Positions 62,101-64,000 of a DNA stretch of 64,000 nucleotides are shown piece by piece. The stretch is taken from positions 25,628,239 to 25,692,238 of the forward strand of contig NC_080056.1 in NCBI RefSeq assembly GCF_026212465.1. The letters run 5' to 3'. Position 1 is the first letter of the stretch. Every line of letters begins with the position of its first letter. A program made the translations under genes and the position numbers. The DNA comes from Amaranthus tricolor (lineage: Eukaryota > Streptophyta > Magnoliopsida > Caryophyllales > Amaranthaceae). Below the pieces are notes generated by a model. The model saw nothing but the letters and a program-made list of their open reading frames with translations, made no database searches and was not told the DNA's origin.

Positions 62101-64000
62101 CTAACCCCTTCAACACATTAATACATACCAAATAGTGTTGTGTGCCAAGTTTCGTGCAAAACAAACCAAGTTTGAACTACTTTATGCACAAAAGTGCCAA
62201 AACGCTTAAAAACCCATAAAATCGCAACTTAACAAGTAATTTCTAGCACATGATTATGATTTTTAATTCTAACCACTTCAACACAATAATATATACCAAG
62301 TAGTGTTGTGTGCCAAGTTTCGTGCAAAACAAACCAAGTTTTGGCTACTTTATGCGCAAAAGTGCCGAAAATGCTAAAAAAAACCCTTAAAATCGCAAAT
62401 TAACACGTAATTTCTAGCATTTCACTATGATTTTCAATTCTAACCACTTCAACACAATAATATATACCAAATAGTGTTGTGTGCCAAGTTTCGTGCAAAA
62501 CAAACAAGGTTTTAGCTATTTTATGCGCAAAAGTGCCAAAAACGCTTAAAAACCTTTAAAATCGCAACTTAACACGTAATTTCTAGCATTTTACTATGAT
62601 TTTTAATTTTAACCACTTAAACACAATAATATATACCAAAAGAAACCAACTTTGAGCGACTTTATGCGCAAAAGTGCTGAAAATGCTTAAAAACCCTTAC
62701 AATCGCAACTTAACACGTAATTTCTATATTTTGACTATGATTTTCAATTCTAACCACTTAAACACAATAATATATACCTAATGGTTTTGTGTGCCAAGTT
62801 CCGTGCAACACAATCCAAGTTTGCTACTTTTTGCGCAAAACGCCAAAAACGCTTAAAAACCCTAAAAATTGCAATTTAACACGTACTTTTTAGCATAAGA
62901 GTATGATTTTCAATTCTAACCACTTCAACACAATAATACATTCCAAAAAGTGTTGTGTGCCAAGTTTCGTGCAAAACAAACCAAGTTTTAGCTACTTTAT
63001 GCAAAAAGTGCCAAAAACGCTTAAAAACCCATAAAATCGCAACTTAACAAGTAATTTCTAGTATATGAGTATGATTTTAAATTCTAACCACTTCAACACA
63101 ATAATATATATCAAATAGTGTTGTTTGCCAAGTTTCGTGCAAAACAAACCAAGTTATGGCCACTGTATGCGCAAAAGTTCCGAAAATGCTAAAAAACCTT
63201 TAAAATCGCAACTTAACACGTAATTTCTAGCATTTGACTATGATTTTCAATTATAACCACTTAAACACAATAATATATACCAAATAGTGTTGTGTGCCAA
63301 GTTCCGTGCATAACAAACCAAGTTTGAGCTACTTTATGCGCAAAACGCCAAAAACGCTTAAAAACCTTAAAATCGCCACTAAACACATAATTTCTGGCCT
63401 ATAACTTTGATTTTAAATTCTAACCACTTCAACACAATAATATATACCAAATAGTGTTGTGTGCCAAGTTTCGTGCAAAACAAACCAAGTTTGAGCTACT
63501 TTATGCGTGAAAGTGCCAAAAAAGCTTAAAAACGCATAAAATCGTAACTTAACACGTCATTTCTAGCATATGACTATGATTTTCAATTCTAACCACTTCC
63601 ACACAATAATATATATTAAATAGAGATGTGTGCCAAGTTTCGTGCAAAACAAACCAAGTTTGAGCTACTTTAAGCGCAAAAACGCCAAAAACACTTAAAA
63701 ATCCATAAAAACGCAACTTAACACATAATTTCTAGCATATGAGTATTATTTTTAATTCTAACCACTTCAACACATCAATACATACCAAATAGTGTTGTGT
63801 GCCAAGTTTCGTGCAAAACAAACCAAATTTTAGCTACTTTATGCACAAAAGTGCCAAAACACTTAAAAACCCATAAAATCGCAACTTAACACGTAATTTC
63901 TAGCATATGAGTATGATTTTAAATTCTAACCACTTCAACACAATAATATATACCAAATAGTGTTGTGTACCAATTTTCGTGCAAAACAAAGCAAGTTTTT
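59104..64000 (+). repeat. ~169-bp satellite, right array with nine-monomer higher-order repeat
   Basis: Same family and orientation as the other arrays, but organised differently. A series of nine variants repeats at about 1,510 bp: TTATGCACAAAAGTGCC occurs at 59161, 60676 and 62182. The variant TGCGTGAAAGTGCC occurs near 59840, 61355 and 63505. The third copy is less regular and has a deletion near 62640. No genes are seen to the window end. Confidence 0.94.

Overview
This window is repeat-dominated nuclear DNA of a flowering plant, probably a eudicot (very AT-rich). The plant assignment rests on the element families: Sirevirus-type Ty1/copia retrotransposons with a third ORF after pol, and a CACTA (En/Spm) transposon with a Tnp2 transposase plus a multi-exon second gene ending in a Ulp1-like protease. 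I see no host single-copy gene, rRNA, tRNA or CRISPR array. The species cannot be named from the sequence alone.

Layout. (1) 1-24104: tandem array of a ~169-bp satellite containing multi-kilobase higher-order duplications. (2) 24105-34947: complete Sirevirus on the minus strand, dropped into one satellite monomer with a perfect 5-bp target duplication. Its LTRs differ at about 4 bases plus a G-run, so it is young, but pol carries one in-frame stop. (3) 34948-41813: the same satellite array resumes in exact phase. (4) 41814 to about 50880: a CACTA transposon on the minus strand with one terminus (CACTAGTGGAAAAAACG), subterminal hairpins, a second gene of 11 phase-consistent exons (Transposase_24-like region, DUF8039-like region, Ulp1-like protease) and a Tnp2 transposase. 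Its other end is missing. One intron is filled with about 7 satellite monomers, and a second satellite copy lies between the two genes in what also looks like an intron. (5) About 50881-59103: a decayed Sirevirus on the plus strand that lacks its 5' LTR, the start of gag and the catalytic core of reverse transcriptase. It keeps a third ORF, PPT and 3' LTR. (6) 59104-64000: satellite again, here with a regular nine-monomer (~1.51 kb) higher-order repeat.

The most interesting points are: satellite monomers inside CACTA introns, with sequence variants that look ancestral to the flanking arrays (a possible origin or carrier of the satellite); about nine copies of an octamer exactly complementary to the primer-binding-site core, clustered before the 3' LTR of the second Sirevirus, with a weaker counterpart in the first; and third-ORF proteins that look nuclear rather than envelope-like. 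The CACTA and the second Sirevirus are fused at a truncating junction best explained by one deletion. All alignments were made by eye, so boundaries marked approximate may move by tens of bases.
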